64,000 nt of DNA from Bactericera cockerelli (taxonomy: Eukaryota > Arthropoda > Insecta > Hemiptera > Triozidae), in contig CM044959.1 of NCBI GenBank assembly GCA_024516035.1, positions 25,113,644 to 25,177,643 on the forward strand, read 5' to 3'. Under the pieces are notes generated by a model. The model searched no databases. It saw only the letters and a list, made by a program, of their open reading frames with translations, and was not told the origin of the DNA. A program made the position numbers and the translations under genes. This document shows, piece by piece, positions 1 to 11,200 of the stretch (position 1 is the stretch's first letter; each line of letters begins with the position of its first letter).

Positions 1-211
1 GTTTTAAAAATAAACTTTGCTCGGAGTTCTGAGTTATTACTCTATCTTGATATGCAAATCCGGAGACTATAATGTACAACTTAATGGAGTTATGTCTGGA
101 CGATGATATTTAATATTCAAATCTTTGGAGTCTGTTTAGGAATTAAACTTCTTAAGTTGACTTTAAGAAAGACTTGCGGAGATAGTTTGAATCCAGCTAT
201 CTGGTTTTGAA

Positions 212-1005
212 TTACTGCCAAACCAAATATATTGCCTCGACCATTTGTGAGCATGTCATCCAATAGCATTATGTTGAATGCAGAAAAATAACACTAAGAG
301 TGTGTTTATCAACTGTCACAATATTTAATCGACGCTTAGTTATAGTCAATGATTAACTTCCCATGTTTCAAGCATCCATTGGACTATTAATATATTGAAT
401 CAATATTGCAATGATCAAATAATTGAAGTTAAAGCTTAACACCTACCAACGAACAATATGGCCCTTCAATCCTCAATGACAAATGCTATATGTATTGGTG
501 GATGGCCATGCCTTTTTATATTTTTTTCAGGCTAAGAGACTGTGATTTTGTGGGGGTTGATTCCTAGAACTTACTGTCCACCCGTTTGCTTATACCCTTA
601 TACGTGTGAAAAGCCAGATTGGATATTTCCTTGTAGAAGAGTTTTGCTACGACTGTGCCTCTCTTCTCGTATTTGTTTCATTTGGTTTAGTGTAGAGACT
701 AGCTCGAGCTTTTGTGTGTTTGTGGCTCATGTCTTCCTTGTTCTTTTTTCTCTAAGTATATCGGTCAGCAGATATATGTCTCCATTCTAACTTTGGTATA
801 AGGATTTAATTTTGCTTTCAAAACATCTAGCCATCACCTCTTTGGTTACTGCCAAACAATATATATTGCCTGATGATCATTTGTGAGCATGTCAATTAAT
901 AGGATTATGTTGAATGCAGGAAAAATAACACTAAGAATGTGTTTATTAACTGTAACACTATTTAATCAACGCTTAGTTATAGTCAAATAAACTTCCATGT
1001 TTCGT
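212..1005. repeat. Pair of about 160-bp direct repeats
   Basis: The block at about 212-375 recurs at about 844-1005 in the same orientation (shared stretches such as catttgtgagcatgtca and cgcttagttatagtcaa), with scattered substitutions and small indels. The spacer holds no recognisable gene. This is an old dispersed or duplicated non-coding repeat of unknown family. Confidence 0.7.
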
Positions 1006-1065
1006 TTGCGTTTGCGATGATTGAGCTTTCCAAATTTAATTTGGTGAGAAGAACTCAATGAAATA

Positions 1066-1449
1066 GTGATAATAATCATTGAAAAAAGTATGTTCCTAAC
1101 CACAGTGGAAGGAGACGCGGCGCGACGTTTAGTCACTAATCGGGTACTAATTGAACACCCAGCAGAAATATTAGACGGAGAAAAACTTTTACCAAGACAA
1201 ACTCGTTCCACCCTGGCACAACTCAGATCTGGCTTCAGCGAAATGCTCAACTCATACAACCACATCAGGATCAATAACAATTTAGCGGATGTATGTCCTA
1301 AATGCAACTAAGGACCACACGACACCATACATCTCTTCAACTGTGCAGCCAATCCAACTGTCAAGTCTCCCACTGATCTATGGACAAGTCCCAAGGAGGT
1401 AGCTCAATTCCTACAACTACCAGTCTCGGAGGTGTTGGGAAATCACTAG
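1066..1449 (+). pseudogene. 3' tail of a non-LTR retrotransposon pol (RNase H/CCHH tail), decayed
   Basis: One reading frame encodes the typical end of a jockey-like non-LTR polyprotein: LPRQTRSTLAQLRSGF, then CPKC, then GPHDTIHLFNC, DLWTSP and VAQFL. The Cys-His pattern CPxC...PHD..HLFNC is the zinc-knuckle-like tail known from such elements. An in-frame TAA sits directly after the CPKCN residues at 1309-1311, and the frame then continues to a TAG at 1447-1449. The RT and endonuclease parts are absent, so this is a dead 5'-truncated copy. Family assignment is from motif recall, not a search. Confidence 0.75.
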
Positions 1450-1674
1450 CTGAAAGCCCCTGTCGCTACAACAACAACACGACGTTCTGAACTATCTGAA
1501 GGCAGTGTACTCTGTCAAGCTAAGCGCAACAGGCTGAAAGCTGAAACACTACGAAGACAGGATACTACTATCAGGAGGTGGAGAAGTAAGTAAATGGAAC
1601 ACAGGACACACTGGATACGAGGAAATGTCTGGGTATCATTTTTCATCCTTTGCTCTCCCTCGTCCTTTCTCCCT

Positions 1675-1972
1675 ATCTCTTTATCTCTCTCTCTCTCCAC
1701 CCCCATTACTATGCCATCTCCATACTCTCCCTCTCCATCTCCTTATAGTATCTTTTCTTTATTATTTCTCTCCCATACACCTATCTCTCTCTCTCTCCAC
1801 CCCCATTACTATGCCATCTCCATACTCTCCCTCTCCATCTCCTTATAGTATCTTTTCTTTATTATTTCTCTCCCATACACCTATCTCTCTCTCTCTCCAC
1901 CCCCATTACTATACCATCTACATACTCTCCATCTCCTTATAGTATCTTTCCTTTATTATTTCTCTCCCAAAC

Positions 1973-2037
<65 letters not shown>

Positions 2038-2145
2038 CCCCCTTACTATGTCATCTCCATACTCTCCATCTTCTTATAGTATCTTTCCTTTATTATTTCT
2101 CTCCCATACACGTCTCTCTATCTCTCTCTCTCTCTCTTTGCAATT
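1675..2145. repeat. 100-bp CT-rich minisatellite with an internal (CT)n expansion
   Basis: A unit with ccccattactat at 1701, 1801 and 1901 repeats at a period of exactly 100 bp. A fourth unit near 2035 is separated by an expanded CT tract (about 1977-2034), and a partial unit follows. The Ser/Leu/Pro-rich open frames here arise from the repeat and are not credible proteins. Confidence 0.9.
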
Positions 2146-2149
2146 CCCG

Positions 2150-5100
2150 CTAGTGGTGCTTAATCTTTTCTGTGTCTGTGGTATTCTAGCACCACCGTCC
2201 TATTATTATCATGTTCTCTAGCTCTGGCTTGTAATAATTTTATTGCTTGTATTTACCATGAAACGGTTAACAAGAATAATCTTGTTTACCATTTTATATT
2301 TACAAGGATAAACTTGTTAACCATTTTCTTTTTAATTTAAACAATGAACAACGCTACAAGTATAGTAAATGCAAATAAAAACTATATATACCCCGAACAA
2401 GAAATAGAAAACATTTTCTAATACAGTACGAAAATAATATAAACATTATCTTGTGAAGTGAACCCCGGGGCCAATTTATTTTTTCTGTATTCCTAATGCT
2501 GTTACTCCTGAAGGATGAGTCTGGGTTGGGGACTGAGTAGGGTATCCAATCCCTGAATCGGATACCCTAGGACTGAGTCTCAGTCTATGTAAGAGAACAA
2601 GGATTGAACATTATGATAACAATTTTGAATTTTAAGTGAAGAATGGGCCGCAATAAAAAAAAAACTAATTAAATCATTAGGGGTTTTTAAATACCTATTT
2701 TTGTAGCAATACTTGTCTTATGTACAGATTGTACAGGGTGGTCCAAAACTAACATTTCAATCTGAATCTATAATAAACAAAAACACACAACCATCAAAAC
2801 AAATTGCAATGTACGTATATTTCATGGCGATTTTTTACATCAGGTGTGAAAAATTGTGTTGTTCAAGGACTCATGCAAGTGTGTGAGCATTGATTTTTTT
2901 AGAACATTTGTATTTTTTTTTTGTATTGTCGAACTTTTTGGTGTAATTTTTAAAATTTCTGTTCTAATATTGTTTCTAAGCTCCTCTTCAACTTCGCGAT
3001 GATAGTCCCACAGGAAGAAGTCGGGATTATTACTGAAATAAGTAGGTATAGGTAAAATCTATGCAAGGGTATTTTTTACTTTTCAGAAAATGCTTCCATT
3101 TTCTAAAATAAAATGCCAGTTTCAGATTTTGTATATTTTCGGTAGGTAAATAAATCAATCCTCTTTTGCACATGGTTTAGTAATTATGTATTACCTAACC
3201 ATGGAAAACTTGAAAATCCTAGGCTGGCAGATTCGAGGAGTAGTTTAGCCAGGCAAGAAAGGATGGACTATGAAGGGAAAAGGAAGTGGTGGGGGGTCTA
3301 TCCTGCATGCTGAGAATATTAATGTTCTTCCCGTCCAATAAATGGGACAGCTGGGATGGAGTGCGGATGGAGAAAATGGTGCACCATTTTTACCTCGAGT
3401 CTTTCTGAGAGGCAGGGTCGAACCTAGGAGATGTTGTGAAATTATTCAGAACATTTTTATTGTGTCTTCATTTAGGTACTACATTTTGTCTTCCTAAATT
3501 ACTAAATTAGTACGTATGTAACAGTGTCAGAGATAAGCTGTTGGTTCTTAAGCACTTTAAAAAACCGTGCATTTTGTGATATATCCGTATTACGAATGGA
3601 TCCCCTTTATTACCAGACTAGCCCGCCCCTTAACCATTCGATATGATTAAGGTACATGGTATAGGTATATCTATTATGTATCTATGATATTCACAGGAGA
3701 TAAAGTAACAAAAATATGGTAGATAATAGAAAGAAAATTGAATAGATATACAAAAAAGACGAATGTTAGGTGTTAGAAAGAGCGTTAGGTGGTAGACAAT
3801 GCTGTGAACATTAACCTCGCCTGGTGGTTACCTTTCACTAAAGAGTAATATTATTATTATTATTAAGGATGGTATAAACTAGCTAATATTAGAAAAAGAA
3901 GAAGAAGAAACTCCAAGGGATGCAGAAACCCTGTGCCTTATCAATAACTTACCTGATGTACGTATTAAATTTATGAGAGAAATTAAACAACACGTGCGAA
4001 GGATAAAATCCTCTTCGTGTTATCTAGAGATTTAACACAATGTTTTCCGCTCATCTTCTGTTTTTGCCGAGCGTATTGGATGCTTTTATAACGTTATTCA
4101 ATATTCATATAACGCAAGGTAAAATAAGTTTCCTTTTGGGGAAGCAAGAGCCTCTTCTACCCAGCCGGGATTCGAACCCAGGTCTCATTGCGTGCAAGCC
4201 TGGGTTGAACCCGTAAATTTGTTTTAAAAAAAGTCTAGTGCACTTAGCGAAGGTGACATTAATCAAAGAACGATTTATTAAAACAATAAAAAAAAACTTT
4301 TTATGTATTTTTAGTTCATTTATTGATATTTTCTAAATTATAAATAACCTATGACGCACGGAAGACTTTTCTGTATTTATCATACTTAAATGAACAATAC
4401 TTTCTGTGGTCTACATTCTATACCTTATACCTACCGACCGACTTGATCGATAAAGTTCAAATTCAAAGTTTAGCAAAAATTTAGTAAAGCGATTTTGAGC
4501 AATTGTTATATCAATATTGTGATTACTGATTAACACAAATATCATAACTTAAAAAAAAAAACATTTTCTATACCTTCGAGGTAGGTAATAGAAAGTAAAA
4601 AAACGAGGCACCCATTCAAAGTTCAATACATTTCACCTGGTAGAAGTATATTTCGATAGAATAAGATGCTCGCAAAAGTAACATGGGTATTTCTTTGGAG
4701 AGAAGCTCAGAAGTCCTTGAAAGTTTGTTTAGCAGGGACCACGGGGAGCTATAACATATTGAACTTTGCTCTTTGGAAAGCGCAAAATTTTCCCAAAACA
4801 AGTAAAGGAAAAAAAAATTCCCTGGCCAAATGAAGAGAAGAAAATCGTGCAGTATTATTACGGGTGTATCACTCAGTCAGTCCAGCAGTCTGGTTCATGC
4901 AGAGCGAGGTGCAATCATACTTCTGTTCAGGGAAAAATACTACGAGTTCTTTTAAACCTTATAAACCCTTATTTATAAAAAATACTTATAAACCCTTATT
5001 TAGGAATATTCATGTATGTGATGAATAAAATTGGAAAAAAATAAATAAATAAAATAAAATCTTCTACTACAAAAAAAAAAAAAAAATGTATGTGATGACG

Positions 5101-6230
5101 AGAATATTATTTTGTATCTAGATTCAAGAATCTGTGTGAAGCCTTTAGTTTCCGGAAAAACTAGTACATACATAATCCTCATAGCAGAATGACATATTAC
5201 TTGCTTACATGAATATTTTATGCTATGTCTCTTAAATTACCTACTTACATTATTATATTATAAGCTGGAAGCATGACAAAATTCACAATTCTGCATCAAT
5301 CTGTTAGTCCTCACAATAGAGAAAAGCATTACTGGCAGATAATAATAACTCTCTGCAGATGCCATTACTCAAAACATATTATGGCAAAAGCTGGGAGAGA
5401 TTAGAGCTCGATGGGATGATAGGAGAGGGAGGGGGACCTTTATATTGAAATTTCATTCCCATATTTTGCTCCAGGGATACATTAAACGCGCTTGAAAAAT
5501 ATTATGCCTCCTCCTATCTTTCTCTCTTTCTCTCTCTCTCTCTCCCTCCCTCCTTCCCTCTCCCTCCCTCCTCTCTTATACATTATTTCCACCCCGTCAA
5601 AGTATGAACTGCCACAATATATTATTTTGTATAACCTATATCTCCTAGGGAGAGAGTGAAAAAAAAATACATTAGGAGGTAAAGTATGTTCTGAGGCGGT
5701 GGCGTTACGCACAGGCTTAATATAAAAAATTAATAATACATATCTTTTCTCAAGATAAATACATAGTTTAAAAACTAAACGTTTTTACTTAATTATCCAT
5801 AGTTTTTCAGCATTATAGGTATACAGACATACAGTATACAGTATTACACTTATACATACACGCTTCCGCAGAATTACCGTTTATTAAATATTCTACTCTG
5901 ATCAACAATATTCCCCCGTAGATTAGCCAAGCTGGCTATTTACAACAACACAACATATAAAATTCAAAGATGACCTTGGAAGAACCTTGAAGGGTCACTG
6001 AGAACTCCTAAGAGTCGTTATTGATTTTCTTTATCTACAGTACCTAGTTTCCGAATATTTGACCATGTCTTTTAAAATGACTCACCCTGTAAAGAAAATC
6101 TCTGCATTTGCTTCTCTCTGAATTGAGTTTCTTTCATTGTTCTTCTTCTCTCACTTTGCCTTTTCCCAAACGTACTTCGGGTCGGCATTGTTCAACCTCA
6201 TGGATGCCCTTTCTAACGCCAACGATTCTT
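2150..6230. other. Non-coding stretch, no gene seen
   Basis: AT-rich DNA with A/T homopolymers. A tRNA-like SINE fragment lies at about 4150-4200 on the minus strand (box B complement gggattcgaaccc). A cagggtggtccaaaa terminus at about 2736, resembling a mariner-type inverted repeat end, has no partner that I can find. I see no exon here. It may be an intron of the calcium sensor gene that ends at 7305, whose upstream exons I could not find in the window. Confidence 0.5.
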
Positions 6231-6335
6231 TTTGATTTAACGCCCTGATCAGGACGGGAGTTTTCCCTCCATTCGCTGGAAATTGTAAGCTACCACAATA
6301 ACCTCACCCAGCCTGGGTAGGAGCGGAAATTATTA
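6231..6335 (-). mobile_element. SINE body fragment (shared body of the 5S-headed family)
   Basis: Contains complements of the body seen in the full copies, for example ccctccattcgctggaaa and cctcacccagcctggg. There is no 5S-like or tRNA-like head, so this is a diverged partial copy. Confidence 0.6.
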
Positions 6336-6389
6336 CAATTATTTAAAGTGATATGCTTCGTTACTTTTAAATAGTTAGAAAGTCTAAAT

Positions 6390-6614
6390 ATGAAAAAAAA
6401 AAAAAAAAAAAAAAAAAACGGATTGAACGGGTCCACCCTGTGTATTTATAGACCTAATCCTGCAGACATATTATCAGGCCTTGATATTTATTGCTATTGA
6501 TATTTTATATTTATAAAAAAAAAAAAAAAAAAAAAACGGATTGAACGGGTCCACCCTGTATATTATAGACCTAATCCTGCAGACATATTATCAGGCCTTG
6601 AAATTTATTGCTCA
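6390..6614 (+). repeat. 118-bp tandem duplication next to a splice acceptor
   Basis: The segment running from a poly-A tract through cggattgaacgggtccaccc to atcaggccttg occurs at 6419 and again at 6537 (period 118 bp), nearly identical. The second copy ends about 20 bp before the acceptor of the exon starting at 6633, so the duplication covers the likely branch-point and upstream intron region. Confidence 0.85.
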
Positions 6615-6632
6615 ACACGCTTTCTGTTTCAG

Positions 6633-7305
6633 GAATTTTTGTTGGCAATCGATGTGACGTCCTCAGGAACCCCGAGGAGAAATTGAAGTGGGCCTTCAGG
6701 ATGTATGACGTGGATGGAAATGGTGTGATTGACATTCAGGAAATGACCAAAATTGTTCAGGTGAGAACCAAGAAGAAATCTCTCTTTAATTAAATAATTT
6801 TAAGTGTAAAAAAAAATTGCCAAGCGTCATACGTCACAAGCGTATGTCACAAGACTCTTGAAGTATGGCTAGAGAGATGAAATTTTCTTGCATCTGCCAA
6901 CAGTGTCACTCAAAATATCTAGATAACGGATTTGAATATCGAAAAATGCTGAAACACGTGTACCATAAACTATAGAGGAATCATTTTTTACTAGGTTTTT
7001 GTGTTTCTTTTACGACATTACTGTTTTCAAGTTGGTAGTTTCTGGAGGTTTAATTCTATAGACTGTAGACTCGCCACCAGTTTTTAAAGTTAACTTATGA
7101 GACCCCATTTTTGAATTCTGTGTTCCAGGCTATCTATGACATGCTGGGAGCTTGCTCATCGAACCGACCAGCTGACTCCGCTGAGGAGCGGGCTAAGAAC
7201 ATCTTTGCCAAGATGGACGAAAATAATGACGGGCAGCTAACACAGGACGAATTCCTCAAGGGCTGTTTGCAAGACGAAGAGCTGTCTAAAATGCTCGCGC
7301 CTTAA
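6633..7305 (+). CDS. Neuronal calcium sensor (CG7646-type), last two coding exons, with a 1-nt deletion
   Basis: EF-hand calcium sensor of the recoverin/NCS family, expected to bind calcium through EF-hands 3 and 4. Exon A is 6633-6760 (acceptor ctgtttcag, donor gtgaga). Exon B is 7129-7305 (acceptor tgttccag), ending in TAA. Exon A starts in frame as [14 protein letters not shown] but loses the frame at the CCCC run 6670-6673. One base later the family sequence resumes as [20 protein letters not shown] (EF3) and ends IVQ. Exon B encodes [11 protein letters not shown], then EF4 [13 protein letters not shown], and ends KMLAP. Restoring one base gives exactly 43 codons in exon A. The N-terminal exons (myristoylation site, EF1, EF2) are not seen. 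Either the base is an assembly error or the gene is broken; otherwise the exons look under constraint. It lies head to tail with the neurocalcin paralogue downstream. Confidence 0.85.
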
Positions 7306-7929
7306 AAACCTCCCAACCGAGGAATCCCTTCTCAATTCTTCAAGCACACAAGTGTGAATAATTAACACATTTACGCTGAAATGCTAGCTCGACCAAACGG
7401 AATGGGGATTCGATAATTTTTCATTTCTTGTGGACTTTTCAAATTTGAGAAGAAAAAAAAAATCCCCTGTCAAATGCATGAGAATAATCCAACTTTTGTT
7501 TAAATTAATTTTTACATTTTTTAAACTATGACGCTTTTAATATACTTATTATGTTCTCACCCCTTCCGAATTCTTCCGCGCGGGGTGAATCTTTCCAATG
7601 CCTTTTCACACTCTCTCAGATAGCTCTTGTGATTTTGTCCTTTCTTTCTCCCTGTCATCCGTGGTATGCCCACACCCCACACTAGGAATGTTGGCAAGTG
7701 GCAATGCTCAGAACTTTGGGTAATCCTTCAAATATTCCATTATCATTAACTTGATGCCGTCCATTATTCAAAAGTACCGATACTCCTATGTTCTTTCAAG
7801 ATAATGAACGTGAAAGCTTACATGCGATATCTTTAACCAATAAGCTATTAAAACTATCACTAAATGAGGTTTGAAGTTCGAATCATTTTCTTCTTGATTT
7901 TATAGGGATAAAATCACTTTGAATACTTC

Positions 7930-7935
7930 AATAAA
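7930..7935 (+). terminator. Candidate polyadenylation signal AATAAA
   Basis: An AATAAA hexamer lies about 625 nt downstream of the TAA at 7305 in AT-rich DNA. It is a plausible 3' UTR end for the calcium sensor gene; other AT-rich hexamers nearby could serve instead. Confidence 0.35.
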
Positions 7936-8195
7936 AAATAAGACCAGGAAGTTTTCCTATTTCCCCTTTATCTGGGTGTACCACAAATCAAATTCCAATT
8001 TACCTTTTGTTCTTTCCCCTGTAAAACGCACAATTTATTGATATTCTTGTAAATATATTTTTTCATTCTGACGACCATGTATTTATAAAATAGGTCTGAA
8101 GGGTGAGTCCTAATTTATTTTTTCTTTAAAAGAAATAAGAAGCACTAGTTCACTCAAGGAGCTTCAAGTCTACTTTACTGGTCCATGGAAGCAGT

Positions 8196-8229
<34 letters not shown>

Positions 8230-11200
8230 CATCATCAACATCTACTCATCACGAATGACAGGAATCTTTTGATTTCTGTCTGTCATTTTGATTGGTCATG
8301 ACAAAAATGTCATTTTGTTAAAGTTGAAATCAGTTATCCGACCTGATTATTTGACGTCGCCGTCGTATCATTCAGAGCTTTCAAATTGATGACATTAATT
8401 TCTTATCATTCAGACCTGTATTCCATCAAGTCTACTTATAATTCAATTATTTTTCTTAACATATGCGCCATCATATAGTTCAATCCATTTGTGTACTTAA
8501 AGCTCCTTGAGTTTTTACACTGAAATATTAATGTTGACACTGAATCAAAATAAAGTTAGCATTTATATTTGGTCACATCTAGGTCTACCAAAGAAGAATT
8601 CATGAAAATAAAATATTGGTACATACTCGTCTAAAATTAAATGGCTCCAATTACAAAACTAGAATTATCTCATGTTACAAAAGAGGCTATAATAATAAAG
8701 AGGTTGCTTTCGTTGGAAATTTCGCTTGAAAATGTTTTTATATTTAACTTATTATCATTCGTATACTTACATCAGTAATTTTCAAATTAAAAAAGGTTAC
8801 ATTACGCCCTAGACCCTAGTTAGGGTCATGTTTTAAATCTGGCCCTATATAGTCGTACATAACATAAACAAATCTATATAGTCGTACATAACAAAAACAA
8901 ATATTTGTTCACTATAGTGTGGTGGTGCACGAGGCACAAGGACCTAACTCTAAAGTAACTTATTGTTCATCATGTTGTTTAATTCGTCTTGAACTTCCAT
9001 GTGTGTGTGCTCTGAATCCGTTTTGAACAAGTCCTTAACATGCGTGTATAAGATGGTTCTTTGTCTCAAACTCAAATGTCCATATAAACCTATCGTACTA
9101 TCTCATAATTATTGAAATTACAAGGCAATCAGTTTTCATTGAACTCTTACCCCACGTATGGTTGCTAGTTGCTCAAAGACAACTTCCTTAATGCGCACCG
9201 CTGAAACTCGCTAACCAGCCGTTTTCGTGCAAAAGTGTACTGTAGGAAATGGTGATTTCAGATAAATTTTGCATTAGCTCACAAAGTTTGGAATAAATAT
9301 TGGAAAGGAAAATTGAAAAGAAACGTGCGAAGGGGAAAGAAGAGAAAATAACTGAAACGAGAGAAGCAAGAGACAACTAGATAATGGAAAATATTGGATC
9401 AGCTTGTTAGTTGTTGAATAAAAAGTAAATTTATAAACTTCACATCGCTCAATAATGCGTGGGGGTTGTACACTTGTATAGGTTATACTTTCTTTGATTG
9501 AAATGGACGCAAAGGTAAATTTTAAATGGTAATCTAATTTGCAGAATTTAATTTTTAAACTCTTTTTTTTTCGAACAAATTCTAAGTCCCTGGGTGTTGC
9601 TCGAGAAATAATTTCACTGCATTACTACTAACTTTAGACTCGTCCGAATCAATACGTTGAGGTTCAGTGAAGATGTTCCTTTCTTTTTCATACAACATCC
9701 TCCATTATCACTCGTTACATCCTTTACTTGGTAATCTAAGGGAAGAAAATTTATCAACTCCTCTCGTCGAAGGGAAATTTCACAATGCAAGGAAAGAAAA
9801 AGTTTATCGTTACCTCGTACGTACAACTTCATACGTCTTATTTATTTATCGCTCCCTGTTTCTCTACACTACTCCACCCCTGCCCATGTTTACTCTTCCT
9901 TCATACTCCCCTTGTCAGTGGTGTATTTACTACTGAGTAATAGAATTCAACCCTGTTTTCTCAACCAAAAGTGCATTTTTATATGTACGTACCAGTACCT
10001 ACATATTCTTAATTCTGAATTTCTTATTGTTGCTTTCATGAGAATAAGTGAAACCTACCTGATAAAAACAGATTTCTAACAATTTCAAAATTAGTTCAAA
10101 AAAAACTTTTAAATTATAACACTATGGTTGAGCTTTAAGGAGAGTTCCACTACTTTCGTGGCTACGCTACTAGTTATATCAACCCCACCTCTTTCATTAT
10201 TAGCCTAAACTTGTTATGTTGCTCAAAATCGTGTGGTTTCCTATTTATTGAATGAGAATCTTTCTACCTTCTGGTGAGATTTGGAAACGGTAGAAATGGA
10301 GGAGTAATGAGTATACAAAGGGGAAATTGGTCTGATGGAAGAAAAGAGTAAATGAAAGGCACAGAGTAATATTTTACATACATAACATGTTTGTATATTG
10401 TCTGTTGAAAGTATATGGAGATATTTTCCATGGAAAAAAGAGAGGGGAAATTCAGGCAGGAGGTCGCGTGGATATTTTACATAGCAATATTTTTCCCTTT
10501 GTTTTGCAAATTGTTATCCATTGTGATTGATATTTTCCCTTCCTCTCTCAACATGAAACTCGTTTTCTGTTTCTGTGTGCCTTCATTGTGAACATTACCG
10601 TCTCCCTTCATTTGTCTGCCTCTCTTTCTGCTCTTTTTGTATGATTGCCATATTATTGAAATCCCTGTGTTTTATTCTCAACTTGTCAGGTATTGGAAGA
10701 CAGGTTTGTGAAGTAAGCTCTCGTATTTTCATTTCTAAATAACAAAATAATTTAAATTTGATGGTTCATTAGTTTATTTCAAACCGAGGATTGTTTCTAT
10801 AATTCCGCTACAAGCTAGCGTAAAATCTTGAGAGTAAAAGGAATATAATGCAGACAAAATTCCATAATAACAGCAGCAATTTGTAGCTATGGGACTCTTC
10901 CCATTCCGACTCTATGTATTTGTAGTGTACCATTGTGCAAACAAAAGTTTTCGACTGCTACAATTTCAGTCTAGTTTGTACCTAATTACTTTTGTTAGGA
11001 AGATAATTGTCTTTTTTGGTTACCTTCCTTCTCCTTCTTCTTCTATGAATGTGAAAATTTGTATTTGTGTTGTAGTTTCAGTGTCCAAGGTGGACGGAGG
11101 ATATACTAAGGCTTTCGATCCTGTGGACGCCCAGAAGCCAATGTACAGGAGCTTCTTATTGTTCAATAGATAGCACTGAAATTAATTACTATAAATATTT

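Noticed and set aside
1594..1942. Ser/Leu/Pro-rich open frames
   Set aside because: Produced by the 100-bp CT-rich minisatellite; low complexity.
10889..11173. Open frame with a possible splice acceptor (tagtttcag) before SKVDGGYTKAFDPVDAQKP
   Set aside because: No family recognised, no matching donor or partner exon, and the neighbourhood is non-coding; chance frame is more likely.
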